Shown here one piece after another: positions 37,563-45,956 of a stretch of 64,000 nucleotides of DNA. Under the pieces are notes generated by a model. The model was given only the letters and a program-made list of their open reading frames with translations, was not told the DNA's origin and did not search any database. Within the stretch, counting starts at the first letter, position 1; each line of letters begins with the position of its first letter. The DNA comes from Bradyrhizobium sp. Ash2021 (GTDB lineage Bacteria > Pseudomonadota > Alphaproteobacteria > Rhizobiales > Xanthobacteraceae): positions 682,001-746,000 of the forward strand of contig NZ_CP100604.1 in assembly GCF_031202265.1 (NCBI RefSeq). The letters run 5' to 3'. The position numbers and the translations under genes were made by a program.

Positions 37563-38327
37563 ATGCCGACGCCGGACACGCAGCTTTCCGCCGAGCAAAG
37601 CCGGCAGGTGGCCGAGACCATACGCGAGGAAATCGCGCGCCGCCGCATCTCCCGGCAATCGCTGGCCGAACAGGCCAAGCTCAGCCTTTCGACGCTCGAA
37701 AAAGTGCTCGGCGGCCGCCGCCCGTTCACGCTTGCGACCACGGTGCGGCTCGAGCAGGCGCTCGGCGTATCCTTGCGCAAGACGCCGGACCTTCCGGTAG
37801 CTGCACCGCCTGCCAACGGCGACGTCGCGCCGGATGGGTTGGGGGCCTATTCGCGCCGCGCGGTCGCCTGGATCGAAGGGACCTATGTGACGATACGGCC
37901 GTCGTTCGGCGACAAGGAAGCGATCTTCGCCTACCGCACCGAGATTGCCTGGGATGCCGCCGCGTCGTCGCTCGTGTTCCACGAGAGCGAGCGGCAGGAT
38001 GCGGCCTACACCCAATACGGTGAAGTGGCGGTGCCCAACCAGTCGGGCCACATTTATCTCGTCACCAACCGCCACGGTCAGCATCGTCTGATCACCGTGG
38101 CGCGTCCGACCATTTCAGGCGAGATGTACGGCATCATCACGACGCTGTTGGCGGGCCGCGGCTCGCTGTTGACACCGATCGCGGCCCCGATTGCGTATCT
38201 GCCGATCAAGCTGGTTCCTGGTCCTACCCTCGGCCGCATTTCACCAAACGACGCCAATTACGCGGCTTATCGCCAGCATTTGCGCCGTACCATCGACGAG
38301 CCGTTTGCCATGTTTTTGCCTGGCTAG
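37563..38327 (+). CDS. XRE-type HTH regulator with a ligand-sensor-like C-terminal domain
   Basis: This 254-residue protein has an N-terminal Cro/CI-type HTH (about residues 12-70, with SRQSLAEQAKLSLSTLEKVL). A roughly 160-residue C-terminal domain begins AVAWIEGTYVTIRPSF and contains alternating beta strands, which I could not assign. ATG 37563 is chosen because AGGGG lies 5 bases upstream. The GTG at 37557 overlaps that site. The gene is divergent from the sortase pair, which makes it the best candidate regulator of them. In better-known Gram-negative sortase loci a PdsS/PdsR two-component pair occupies this role. Confidence 0.85.
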   Translation: MPTPDTQLSAEQSRQVAETIREEIARRRISRQSLAEQAKLSLSTLEKVLGGRRPFTLATTVRLEQALGVSLRKTPDLPVAAPPANGDVAPDGLGAYSRRAVAWIEGTYVTIRPSFGDKEAIFAYRTEIAWDAAASSLVFHESERQDAAYTQYGEVAVPNQSGHIYLVTNRHGQHRLITVARPTISGEMYGIITTLLAGRGSLLTPIAAPIAYLPIKLVPGPTLGRISPNDANYAAYRQHLRRTIDEPFAMFLPG

Positions 38328-38373
38328 AAGCGATCTCTGCTGCAGGGCTTGTATTTCCTGTGAAAGGGTCTAT

Positions 38374-38409
38374 ATGAGCCCCATTCGAATTACCGCTCTG
38401 CCTTGTTGA
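38374..38409 (+). other. Possible 11-codon leader peptide upstream of cspA
   Basis: A mini-[14 protein letters not shown] then stop, has AAAGGG at proper spacing before its ATG. It lies 107 bp upstream of cspA within what should be the long cold-shock leader. Translation of it could couple ribosome state to leader folding. It may equally be chance. Confidence 0.35.
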
Positions 38410-38515
38410 CCGCGCCGAAACCGGCTCCTTTCCCCAAGACATCGTTAAAAATCGGATCGAACCCGCGCGGAGGTCGTGCGGGCAAAGCGCATCTGCGCAT
38501 CTTGGAGATAGTTAC

Positions 38516-38725
38516 ATGGCTACCGGAACAGTTAAGTGGTTTAACGCGACCAAAGGCTTCGGCTTCATTCAGCCCGACGACGGCGGAAATGACGTTTTCG
38601 TTCACATCAGCGCCGTCGAACGCGCTGGTCTGAGCTCGCTCAATGAGGGCCAGAAGCTCTCGTTCGAAGCGAAGACCGACTCTATGCGCGGCAAGACCAG
38701 CGCCGAGAACCTTCGCGTAAGCTAA
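38516..38725 (+). CDS. cspA: Cold-shock protein (CspA family)
   Basis: This 69-residue single OB-fold protein has RNP1 KGFGFIQP and RNP2 DVFVHIS, the nucleic-acid-binding motifs of cold-shock proteins. It binds single-stranded RNA and DNA in the cytoplasm as an RNA chaperone. GGAGA precedes the ATG. The gene has a long upstream leader and a strong terminator downstream, so it is probably a single-gene transcript. Confidence 0.97.
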   Translation: MATGTVKWFNATKGFGFIQPDDGGNDVFVHISAVERAGLSSLNEGQKLSFEAKTDSMRGKTSAENLRVS

Positions 38726-38788
38726 AATCGTCGATTTGGGATTTCCACGGATGTACTGGAATCCTCTGATCGGCTTTTGAATATCAGG

Positions 38789-38820
38789 GCCCGCTGGTGA
38801 TGAACCAGCGGGCTTTTTGT
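38789..38820 (+). terminator. Rho-independent terminator after cspA
   Basis: The perfect 10-bp stem GCCCGCTGGT/ACCAGCGGGC has a 5-base loop and is followed by TTTTTGTTTGT. Confidence 0.93.
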
Positions 38821-38861
38821 TTGTGATGCATCTGAAATCATCAGCCCAAAGGAGGCCGGAA

Positions 38862-39068
38862 ATGACTGAACGGCTGGACACCCTGAAAAAGGCGCGGGAT
38901 CGAATGGTGGAAGAGCGCGATGCGCATGCCAAGGTGCTTGCTGCGCCGTTCGACCGCGACAAGGCGGAGCGCGCGCGCAACAAATTCGTCGAGACGCAGG
39001 GGTTGATCGATTCGATCGACCGCGCGATCAGCGGTGAACTGGCGATTGCTTCACTGCTGCCGGCGTAG
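38862..39068 (+). CDS. Small charged helical protein of unknown function
   Basis: This 68-residue protein is rich in Lys, Arg, Asp and Glu and is predicted to be nearly all helix, possibly a coiled coil or small bundle (residues 1-50). A near-perfect AAAGGAGG site precedes the ATG 6-7 bases upstream, and a terminator follows directly. Small size and strong translation signals suggest an abundant small protein. No family was recognised. Confidence 0.78.
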   Translation: MTERLDTLKKARDRMVEERDAHAKVLAAPFDRDKAERARNKFVETQGLIDSIDRAISGELAIASLLPA

Positions 39069-39072
39069 AACG

Positions 39073-39113
39073 GGCGCCGATATCTAACGTTCGACATCGG
39101 CGCCATTCTTTTT
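39073..39113 (+). terminator. Terminator between convergent genes
   Basis: The 9-bp stem GGCGCCGAT/ATCGGCGCC is followed by ATTCTTTTT. It ends the small gene on the plus strand and overlaps the stop of the binding-protein gene by 2 bp. Confidence 0.85.
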
Positions 39114-40332
39114 AACCGCCCGTTTCGGCGCTGATGATGTCGCCGAACAGTTCCCACTGGCCGTTCTTGAACCGCATCATCTTGAGCTGTTCGATCGGAG
39201 CGAAGTCATTCGCAGACGTGTTGACCTTGATGCCGGGGATCAGGGTATCCGGCGCAAAGTCCTTCAGGCTGGCGGCCTGCTTCATGACGTTTTCCCGGGT
39301 CAGATTATCGCCGGACTGCTTCAGCACCTGCGCCATGGTCTGCGCCGCGGCGTAGCCATAGACCAGATTGGCGTCGGAGATGTTGGCGCCCGGCATGTAC
39401 TTGTCGACGAACGCCATGAACTTCTTCATGCCTTCATCGTCCTTCCACTGCGGATCGGAGGCGTCCTTGAGGTAGCCGGCCGACAGCACGCCTTCGGACG
39501 CGTCGAGACCGGCCGGCTTCATCACCGCGCCGATCGAAATCGAAACGTCGGTCATGACGTGCATCGGCTTCCATTCCAGCTCCGCGATCTTCTTGATCGC
39601 TTGGGCTGCGAATTTCGGCGTCGAGATATTGACGAACACGTCGGCGCCGGTGCCCTTCAGCTTGACGATGTGGGAATCGATCGAGGGCTCGGTGGTCTCG
39701 TAGCTCTCTTCCGCGATCAGGATCGAGGAGGCCTTGTCGCCGAACACTTCCTTCAGGCCGGCGACGTAATCCTTGCCGAAATCGTCATTGGCATAGAACA
39801 CCGCGACCTTTGCGTCGGGCTTGTTCTTCAGGATGTATTTCGCAAAGATCCGGGCTTCGACGCGGTAGCTCGGCTGGAAGCCCATGGTCCAGGGAAAATC
39901 CTTCGGATCGTTCCACTTGCTGGCGCCGGTGGCGAGGAACAGCTGCGGCACCTTCTTGGCATTATGATATTTCTGAACCGCGGTCTGGGTCGGCGTGCCC
40001 AGCGCGTTGAACACCAGAAATACCTCGTCGCTCTCGATCAGCTTGCGGATCTGCTCGACCGTCTTCGGCGGGCTGTAGCCGTCGTCATAGGAGATCCAGT
40101 TGATCTTGCGGCCGTTGATGCCGCCGGCATCGTTGACCATCTTGAAATAGGCTTCCTCGGTCTTGCCGATGACGCCGTAGGCGGAAGCAGGTCCCGAATA
40201 GGCCTCGACATTGCCGATCTTGATTTCGGTGTCGGAGGCGCCGGTGTCGTATTTCTTCTGCGCCAGGGACTGGGTGGAGAGCAGGGAGAGGGCTGCGGCG
40301 GCGGCAAGCAGCGACAGTTTTTTGTTGTTCAT
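39112..40332 (-). CDS. Periplasmic ABC-type branched-chain amino acid/aromatic-acid binding protein
   Basis: This 406-residue protein has a signal peptide (ending QSLAQ, about residue 24) and the Leu/Ile/Val-binding fold typical of HAAT transporters. Recognisable segments are IGNVEAYSGPASAYGVIGK and VYGYAAAQTM. In alphaproteobacteria this subgroup often binds aromatic acids or other carboxylates rather than branched-chain amino acids. It lies 68 bp after a fatty or aromatic acyl-CoA ligase on the same strand. No permease or ATPase gene is nearby. That pairing suggests uptake and CoA activation of an organic acid. Confidence 0.9.
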   Translation of the reverse strand: MNNKKLSLLAAAAALSLLSTQSLAQKKYDTGASDTEIKIGNVEAYSGPASAYGVIGKTEEAYFKMVNDAGGINGRKINWISYDDGYSPPKTVEQIRKLIESDEVFLVFNALGTPTQTAVQKYHNAKKVPQLFLATGASKWNDPKDFPWTMGFQPSYRVEARIFAKYILKNKPDAKVAVFYANDDFGKDYVAGLKEVFGDKASSILIAEESYETTEPSIDSHIVKLKGTGADVFVNISTPKFAAQAIKKIAELEWKPMHVMTDVSISIGAVMKPAGLDASEGVLSAGYLKDASDPQWKDDEGMKKFMAFVDKYMPGANISDANLVYGYAAAQTMAQVLKQSGDNLTRENVMKQAASLKDFAPDTLIPGIKVNTSANDFAPIEQLKMMRFKNGQWELFGDIISAETGG

Positions 40333-40400
40333 GAAGGCGTATCCTCGGGTTCTTTTGGTTGGGGACAGTTGGAAAAATCGTAGCCGGTCCCGGCAGGCGG

Positions 40401-41951
40401 TTACGAGGCAGCGGCGTTGCTATCGGTGGCTTTCGGCGTGCTGAACGTCTTTCGTAAAGTCGGTTTGTGAATCTTCCCGGTCGCGTTGCGCGGCAGCGTG
40501 TCGACGAATTCAATCAGGCGCGGGCATTTGAACCGCGCCAGATTGGCGGCACAATGCGCATGAATTTCCTCAGGAGCAAGCGTATGGCCGGGCTTGACCG
40601 CCACGATCGCCATGCCGACTTCGCCCCATTGCTCGTTGGGGATGCCGATGACGGCGGCTTCGGCGATGGCCGGAAGCTGATGCAGCACGCTCTCGACCTC
40701 GGCCGGATAGACGTTCTCGCCGCCGGAGATGTACATGTCCTTCCAGCGGTCGACGATGGTGTAAAACCCTTCCTCGTCGATCCGCGTGGCATCGCCGGTG
40801 TGCAGCCAGCCGTCGGTGAAGGAGGACGCGTTGGCGTCCGGCCTGTTCCAATAGCCCGGCGTGACGTTCGGCCCCTTGACCCAGAGTTCGCCGAGCTCGC
40901 CGACAGCTGCGTCTGACCCGTCGGGGCGAACGATCCGCACTTCCGTATGCAGCACCGGCTTGCCGGAGGAGCCGGCCTTGCGCACGGCATCCTCGCGGTC
41001 GAGCGTCAGCACCGCCGGCGAGGTCTCGGTCATGCCGTAGCCCTGCTGCAGCGCGACGCCGCGTTGTCCCCAGGTCTTCAGCAGCGGCACCGGCATCGGG
41101 GCGCCGCCGACGCCGCCGATCACCAGCCGGCTGAAATCGGAGGTCGCAAAAGCGGGGTGCTGCGCCATGAACTGGTAGATCGCGGGCACGCCGAAGAACA
41201 CGTTGATGCCCTGCGCGGGATCGCTGATCAGTTGCAACGCCGCGCCCGGATCGAACGCGCGCATGATCAGCACCGTGCCGCCGGCATGCAGCACCGGATT
41301 GGTGTAGCAGTTCAGCCCGCCGGTGTGGAACAGCGGCAGCACGGTCAGCAGCACGGACGACGGCGAGATGTAGGCGGGGCCGCCGAGATTGACGCAATTC
41401 CAGAACGTCATGCCGTGGGTGATGATCGCGCCCTTCGGCTGGCCCGTGGTGCCCGAGGTGTACATGATGGTGGAGATGTCATCGAGCGTGACGTCGCAGG
41501 CCTTATCGAGCGGCTGTGCTGATGCGATCGCCGCTTCATAGGAACCGCCGGGCCCGAGCAGCAGCACCGAGGAAACATTGCAGAGTTTTGCGACCGTCAG
41601 CGCGATCTCGGCCAGATCGCCGTCGTGGATCATCACCTTCGGCGACGCATCGCCGACGATGAACTGCAACTCGGGTACGGTGAGGCGGGTGTTGAGCGGC
41701 AGGAACACGGCGCCGATCCGGCCGCAGGCGAACTGCACTTCCAGCGTATCGGTCGTGTTCAGCGCCAGCACCGCGACCCGGTCGCCGCGCACGACTTTCA
41801 GCCCGTCGCGCAAATGGGTGGCGAGGCGCGAAATCCGCGCATCGAATTGCGCGTAACTGAGACGGCGCTGGCTGGCGAGATCGACGGCCGCGATCTTGTC
41901 CGGCGTCCGGCGGCCGAAATGGGCGATCCAGTCGTAATGGCGAACCGGCAA
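40401..41951 (-). CDS. AMP-forming acyl-CoA synthetase
   Basis: This 516-residue ANL-family enzyme has the P-loop YTSGTTGQPKG, GYGMTETSPAVLT, DRWKDMYISGGENVYP and a C-terminal NATGKIHK whose Lys is catalytic. It activates a carboxylic acid to acyl-CoA via acyl-AMP. A TTG start at 41951 is chosen because GGAGGAG lies just upstream and it gives the family N-terminus PVRHYDWIAHF. The frame continuing to 42254 is upstream read-through into repeat DNA. It probably acts with the downstream solute-binding protein. Substrate length is unknown. Confidence 0.92.
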   Translation of the reverse strand: MPVRHYDWIAHFGRRTPDKIAAVDLASQRRLSYAQFDARISRLATHLRDGLKVVRGDRVAVLALNTTDTLEVQFACGRIGAVFLPLNTRLTVPELQFIVGDASPKVMIHDGDLAEIALTVAKLCNVSSVLLLGPGGSYEAAIASAQPLDKACDVTLDDISTIMYTSGTTGQPKGAIITHGMTFWNCVNLGGPAYISPSSVLLTVLPLFHTGGLNCYTNPVLHAGGTVLIMRAFDPGAALQLISDPAQGINVFFGVPAIYQFMAQHPAFATSDFSRLVIGGVGGAPMPVPLLKTWGQRGVALQQGYGMTETSPAVLTLDREDAVRKAGSSGKPVLHTEVRIVRPDGSDAAVGELGELWVKGPNVTPGYWNRPDANASSFTDGWLHTGDATRIDEEGFYTIVDRWKDMYISGGENVYPAEVESVLHQLPAIAEAAVIGIPNEQWGEVGMAIVAVKPGHTLAPEEIHAHCAANLARFKCPRLIEFVDTLPRNATGKIHKPTLRKTFSTPKATDSNAAAS

Positions 41952-42149
41952 AGTCTCCTCCGAAGGTTTTGCGGTCTTGGCGCCGCCTGATCCTGGCTTG
42001 ATATTATGCCATTTCGCGTAGTGGAGCGGCCGTAGCGGGATACTGTCTTGCGTTGAGTGGCTGCCCGGTGATCCAGGCCACGAACTAGCGGCACTGTTGC
42101 TTACAAACACAAATTCGCGATCTCGCCGCATGATTTGCGCGAGGTTTTC

Positions 42150-42615
42150 CTTTAAACTTCCCGCCCTCTCCAAACAGAGGGCGCAGGGAAAGCCGGGTGC
42201 GCGCTGCACCCGCGGTCTCGCGTGCACTGTGCACAAGAACACGCACACGAGCATACAGGTTCAGCGGAGAACATCCGGCCTTCCCTGCGCAATGGTTTTA
42301 CGGTTTACTTCGCGCTCTCCCCGGTGAACGGGCTTTCTTGCCACCGTCGCCCCTGCGAAGCGTTTGCTTCTCAAGAACTTGACGCCAGCGTCGGGGCGTC
42401 AGGACCACACGACTTCGCCGTCCGCGTCGGCACCGTTCGTCAAAGGCGCATCCGCGTCCACCGCATCCCACCGCGCGTTTCGTGACGATCGCGAGCCGCC
42501 CCTCTTGTCGGGTGAGACGGGCGGAGTCAAATCACTGATTTGCCCGACGGGACAAGAGGAATATTTTCGCAAGTCGGGCTTGACAACAATTCGCTGATTT
42601 GCCCGTCGGGCAGTA
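42150..42615. repeat. Long dispersed intergenic repeat, Bradyrhizobium type
   Basis: This segment has no coherent gene. From memory it resembles a long non-coding repeat found in many Bradyrhizobium intergenic regions. It includes the GGACCACACGACTTCGCCGT stretch and ends in two copies of CTGATTTGCCCG with short GCCCG hairpins (about 42534 and 42594). The edges are approximate. Confidence 0.5.
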
Positions 42616-42666
42616 TTCGTACATCATGCTCAAACCCTCCGTCATGCCGGAGGCTGCGCCAGGTCT

Positions 42667-42768
42667 GGGCGGTCCGCCGATCAGAGCCAACCGAGCGGCG
42701 GATTACGCCGGAGCCTGTCATCGGGCCGCGCCTTGCGCGGACCCGTTGGGCTCCAATCCGCCCTACGA
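42667..42768 (+). repeat. Dispersed palindromic repeat, copy A
   Basis: This contains CCGCCGATCAGAGCCA, GGCGGATTACGCC and ACCCGTTGGGCTCCAATCCG, and ends CCCTACG. An inverted copy occurs at 47964-48069. The two flank the TerC/IS/xoxF segment. Confidence 0.75.
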
Positions 42769-42908
42769 GCTACATGCTGGTCGTCAACGTCTGCATGATA
42801 TTCATGTATCTCTGGCCCGGCATGACGCTATGGCTGCCGACTTATCCTTACGGCAATTGACGCTCTGATGGATCGCATCGGGAAGAAACGACGCGGCAGT
42901 GCGTCATG

Positions 42909-43550
42909 TCATATTGACGCAACCTTCATGATATCCAGGGTTCCGCGATAGGTCATGTCGACGGCGACGTAGAGAATGACGATTAGTCCGGCGTAAGCAA
43001 TCCAGCGATGATCTTGCAGAAGGCGCGCAATGAACGAAGCGGCCGCACCCATCATTGCAACCGAAAGTATCAGGCCGAAAATCAGAACCACTGGATGTTC
43101 GCGTGCCGCCCCTGCGACGGCCAAGACGTTGTCGAGCGACATGGAAACGTCAGCCACGATGATCTGCGAGGTCGCTTGGACGAGCGTTTTCCGGGGCCTG
43201 CCTTCGGGATTTGTTCCTGCAACTGCTCCGGCAGCCTCCGTCGCTTTGATCGGCTCTGCAGAGGAGGCGCGCAGCTCTCGCCACATTTTCCAGCATACCC
43301 ACAACAACAGAATCCCGCCCGCGAACAGGAGGCCGACGATCTGCAGAATTTGCGTCGCCAACCCGGCAAACAGAGTGCGCAGCATCGTCGCGGCGACGAT
43401 GCCGATCAGAATCGCCTTGCCTCGTTGCGCCTCAGGCAGGCCCGCGGCAGCGAGGCCGATGACAATGGCGTTGTCGCCAGCGAGCACAAGGTCGATCAGA
43501 ACGACCTCTAAAAGTGCGGTCAGGGCATCTGTGCCGAGAAATTCAAACAC
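42909..43550 (-). CDS. TerC-family integral membrane protein
   Basis: This 213-residue protein has about seven membrane helices and the TerC motifs LIDLVLAGDNAIVIG and IIVADVSMSLDNVLA, whose acidic residues probably bind a metal ion. Members (YjbE, MeeF, Alx types) export or handle metals such as manganese, often for secreted metalloenzymes. It starts with GTG at 43550 after GGGGGCG. It lies downstream of the disrupted xoxF gene, a metal-dependent periplasmic enzyme, but a functional link is speculative. Confidence 0.88.
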   Translation of the reverse strand: MFEFLGTDALTALLEVVLIDLVLAGDNAIVIGLAAAGLPEAQRGKAILIGIVAATMLRTLFAGLATQILQIVGLLFAGGILLLWVCWKMWRELRASSAEPIKATEAAGAVAGTNPEGRPRKTLVQATSQIIVADVSMSLDNVLAVAGAAREHPVVLIFGLILSVAMMGAAASFIARLLQDHRWIAYAGLIVILYVAVDMTYRGTLDIMKVASI

Positions 43551-43749
43551 CGGTCACGCCCCCTTCTTGCCGGGAGAATGGCCCCTCATTCGACGCGAGG
43601 TTTTTGCAATGCGTAGGTGCGTAACAGGGTTCACCGATACGTGCCGGAAATCCCGTGCCGCAATATCAAAACGGGGGCACTCCAACTTAACTCCAGTCCG
43701 ACATCGCAGCCTGCTGGCTGCCAGAGGGGCCCGGCCTGGTGACTGTCTC

Positions 43750-44103
43750 CTATGGCGGCGCATCCGGATGTTGCTCGACCGGTTGTTCGAAAAAAAGCGC
43801 CACTTGATCCGGTTCGCTAAAAATCGCCGCTGCGCAACCCATCATGGCGAATGCGCCGGCAATATTCCATACCGTTAGATTATCCGAATTTCTGTGAACG
43901 TGGATTGAGCGGGCTACGATGGCGGCGATCGCTGCTTCCGCGAAAAGCAGAATGCTGAGCGCAGGCAGGACAAGTCCGGGCTCCAGCACGCGGATCATCA
44001 AGAATGCGGGGACCGCAATCAGCACGCTCAACAGCGCCAGTATGCCGAAGGGTTCCAGCCAAGGAGCCTTTCGCGTTATCCAGTTTGCATAAGGAGCAAC
44101 CAT
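43750..44103 (-). CDS. Small membrane protein of unknown function
   Basis: This 117-residue protein has three likely membrane helices (about residues 20-40, 46-65 and 82-100) and a short polar C-terminus. AAGGGA lies 6 bases before ATG 44103, which is preferred over an in-frame TTG at 44121. No family was recognised. It lies between the TerC gene and the 3' end of xoxF. Confidence 0.7.
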   Translation of the reverse strand: MVAPYANWITRKAPWLEPFGILALLSVLIAVPAFLMIRVLEPGLVLPALSILLFAEAAIAAIVARSIHVHRNSDNLTVWNIAGAFAMMGCAAAIFSEPDQVALFFEQPVEQHPDAPP

Positions 44104-44426
44104 TTTGTTTCCCTTGGCCAAAGGTCACAGCGGCAGCAGCGTTACTAAGATGCCTCTTCCACATCAATATTCGATCGCCGCCCCTACAGCCCGCAAAATT
44201 TGTGACCGGGGTTCGGTTTCTGGGGTCCGGCGCTTGATCCCACAGATACGCGGCCAGGGCATCCTTTGCCGCTCACGACCGGTCTGTTGGTCGGCCGTGG
44301 CGCGATCATTCCATTTGGCCCGCCTGTCGGACTGCTGGCGTGGCCGGCAGCTATATCGCGCGGCCGGCGTACGTCGCTACAACGTGTCACGTCCAGCAAC
44401 ACGCCAAGAGTCTCCTTCGAGTTGCG
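44104..44426. other. 323-bp gap downstream of xoxF
   Basis: This gap follows the 3' fragment of xoxF. Apart from the low-confidence candidate ORF listed separately, nothing was identified. In particular no xoxG-type CxxCH or xoxJ gene was seen. Confidence 0.55.
44184..44402 (-). CDS. Candidate small protein downstream of xoxF
   Basis: A 72-codon frame begins with GTG at 44402 with AAGGAG 8 bases upstream, 24 bp after the xoxF stop. The product has no recognised domain and is rich in Pro, Gly and Arg. The good ribosome site and position favour a real gene, but the composition does not. Confidence 0.3.
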   Translation of the reverse strand: MLLDVTRCSDVRRPRDIAAGHASSPTGGPNGMIAPRPTNRPVVSGKGCPGRVSVGSSAGPQKPNPGHKFCGL

Positions 44427-44539
44427 TTAGCTGTCGGGCAGCGAGAACACAGTGAGCTGGCCACCCAGCGCTGTGTAATCGTGCAAGCCGACATAGCCTC
44501 CGACGGCGCCCAATCCAGCGGTGGGCTCCGTCAAGCCGG

Positions 44540-45956
44540 GAGCTATGGCCCAAAGTTGGTGACGGCGTGAATCGGGAAGGCGGCATATCGTGGGGGTGTT
44601 CAACGCCTCCACTTCTCCACCAAAGGAGCGATATGCCGTGTCTAAGGATACCGTCGTAAAACTGATTCAGCCAGGAACTTTCAGCGACCAACTCACCGAC
44701 ATTTTGCGCGATGGGGCGCGTGCCCTTCTCGCCCAGGCGGTGGAGGCCGAGGTCGCCGGGTTTCTTTCCAAGCATGCCGATTTGAAGACCGAGGATGGCC
44801 ACCAACGCGTGGTGCGCCACGGTCATCTGCCCGAGCGCGAGGTGATGACGGGCATCGGCGCGGTCCCGGTGCGCCAGCCCCGCGTGCGCGATCGCGAGGC
44901 CGCAGCCGGCGATCCCCGCCGCATCCGCTTCTCGCCATCGATCTTGCCGCCCTATATGCGCCGCTCGAAGTCGATCGAGACGCTGCTACCGATCCTCTAC
45001 CTGAAGGGCATCTCGACCGGCGATTTCTCGGACGCTCTGGCGGCCTTGCTCGGCAAGGATGCGCCCGGCCTCTCGGCCAGCGCCATCGGCCGCCTGAAGG
45101 ACGGCTGGCAGGATGATCATGCCCAGTGGCGCAAGCGTGATTTGTCGGGCAAGCGCTACGTGTACGTCTGGGCGGACGGCATCCACCTCGAGGCGCGGCT
45201 GGAAGATGAAAAGCAGTGCATCCTGGTGCTGATCGGCGCGACGCCCGAGGGCAAGAAAGAGCTCGTCGGGTTCACCGATGGCGCTCGGGAAAGTGCGCAG
45301 GATTGGCGCGATCTGCTGCTGGATCTGAAGCGATGCGGGCTCGATGCCCGGCCCGAGCTGATGATCGCCGACGGCGCGCTCGGCTTCTGGAAAGCGGCCG
45401 GCGAGGTCTGGCCGAAAGCACGCGAGCAGCGCTGTTGGGTGCACAAGACGGCGAACGTGCTGGGCAAATTACCCAAGAGTGTGCAACCAAAGGCCAAGCG
45501 GGCGCTGCAGGAAATCTGGATGGCCGAGACCAAGGCCAATGCCGAAGTCGCCTTCGACGCCTTCATCGAAAGCTACACGCCGAAATACCAGAAGGCCGTC
45601 GATTGTCTGACGAAGGATCGCGACCTGCTGCTCGCCTTCTACGACTTCCCGGCCGAGCATTGGAAGCACCTGCGCACCACCAACCCGATTGAAAGCACTT
45701 TCGCGACCGTCCGCCACCGCACGATCCGATCGAAAGGCTGCCTCTCAAACAAGACCGCTCTCGCCATGGTATTCAAGCTGGTCGAAGGGGCGCAACGATC
45801 CTGGCGACGGCTCGACGGACATGCACACTTGCCAAAGATCATTCTCGGTGTGAAATTCACCGACGGGATCGAGGTCACCGCCAAGCTGGCCGCCCCTCAG
45901 CCCGCAACCGCCGCCGCCTGACTGATCAGGCCGTCACCAAAAATTGGCGATAGCTC
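44540..45956 (+). mobile_element. IS256-family insertion sequence with 9-bp target duplications
   Basis: The 1417-bp element is bounded by imperfect inverted repeats. The left end begins GAGCTATGGCCCAAAG and runs to TTGGTGACGGC. The right end, read inward, begins GAGCTATCGCCAATTT and also runs to TTGGTGACGGC. It is flanked by direct repeats TCAAGCCGG at 44531-44539 and 45957-45965. The intact ends, perfect target duplication and full-length transposase indicate a recent insertion that may still be active. Confidence 0.95.
44638..45921 (+). CDS. IS256-family transposase
   Basis: This 427-residue DDE transposase has the acidic residues in VWADGIHLEAR and LMIADGALGFW and a C-terminal NPIESTFATVRHRT, plus the CWVHKTANVL motif that precedes the final Glu in the family. 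A GTG start at 44638 is preferred because AGGAGCG lies about 9-10 bases upstream. It appears intact. It is transcribed opposite to the interrupted xoxF gene. Confidence 0.95.
   Translation: MSKDTVVKLIQPGTFSDQLTDILRDGARALLAQAVEAEVAGFLSKHADLKTEDGHQRVVRHGHLPEREVMTGIGAVPVRQPRVRDREAAAGDPRRIRFSPSILPPYMRRSKSIETLLPILYLKGISTGDFSDALAALLGKDAPGLSASAIGRLKDGWQDDHAQWRKRDLSGKRYVYVWADGIHLEARLEDEKQCILVLIGATPEGKKELVGFTDGARESAQDWRDLLLDLKRCGLDARPELMIADGALGFWKAAGEVWPKAREQRCWVHKTANVLGKLPKSVQPKAKRALQEIWMAETKANAEVAFDAFIESYTPKYQKAVDCLTKDRDLLLAFYDFPAEHWKHLRTTNPIESTFATVRHRTIRSKGCLSNKTALAMVFKLVEGAQRSWRRLDGHAHLPKIILGVKFTDGIEVTAKLAAPQPATAAA

Noticed and set aside
43551..43749. Possible manganese (yybP-ykoY) riboswitch before the TerC gene
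   Set aside because: The conserved GGGGAGUA core and paired elements could not be found in the leader.
44104..44426. Possible xoxG or xoxJ downstream of xoxF
   Set aside because: No CxxCH haem motif or periplasmic-binding-protein pattern is present in any frame.
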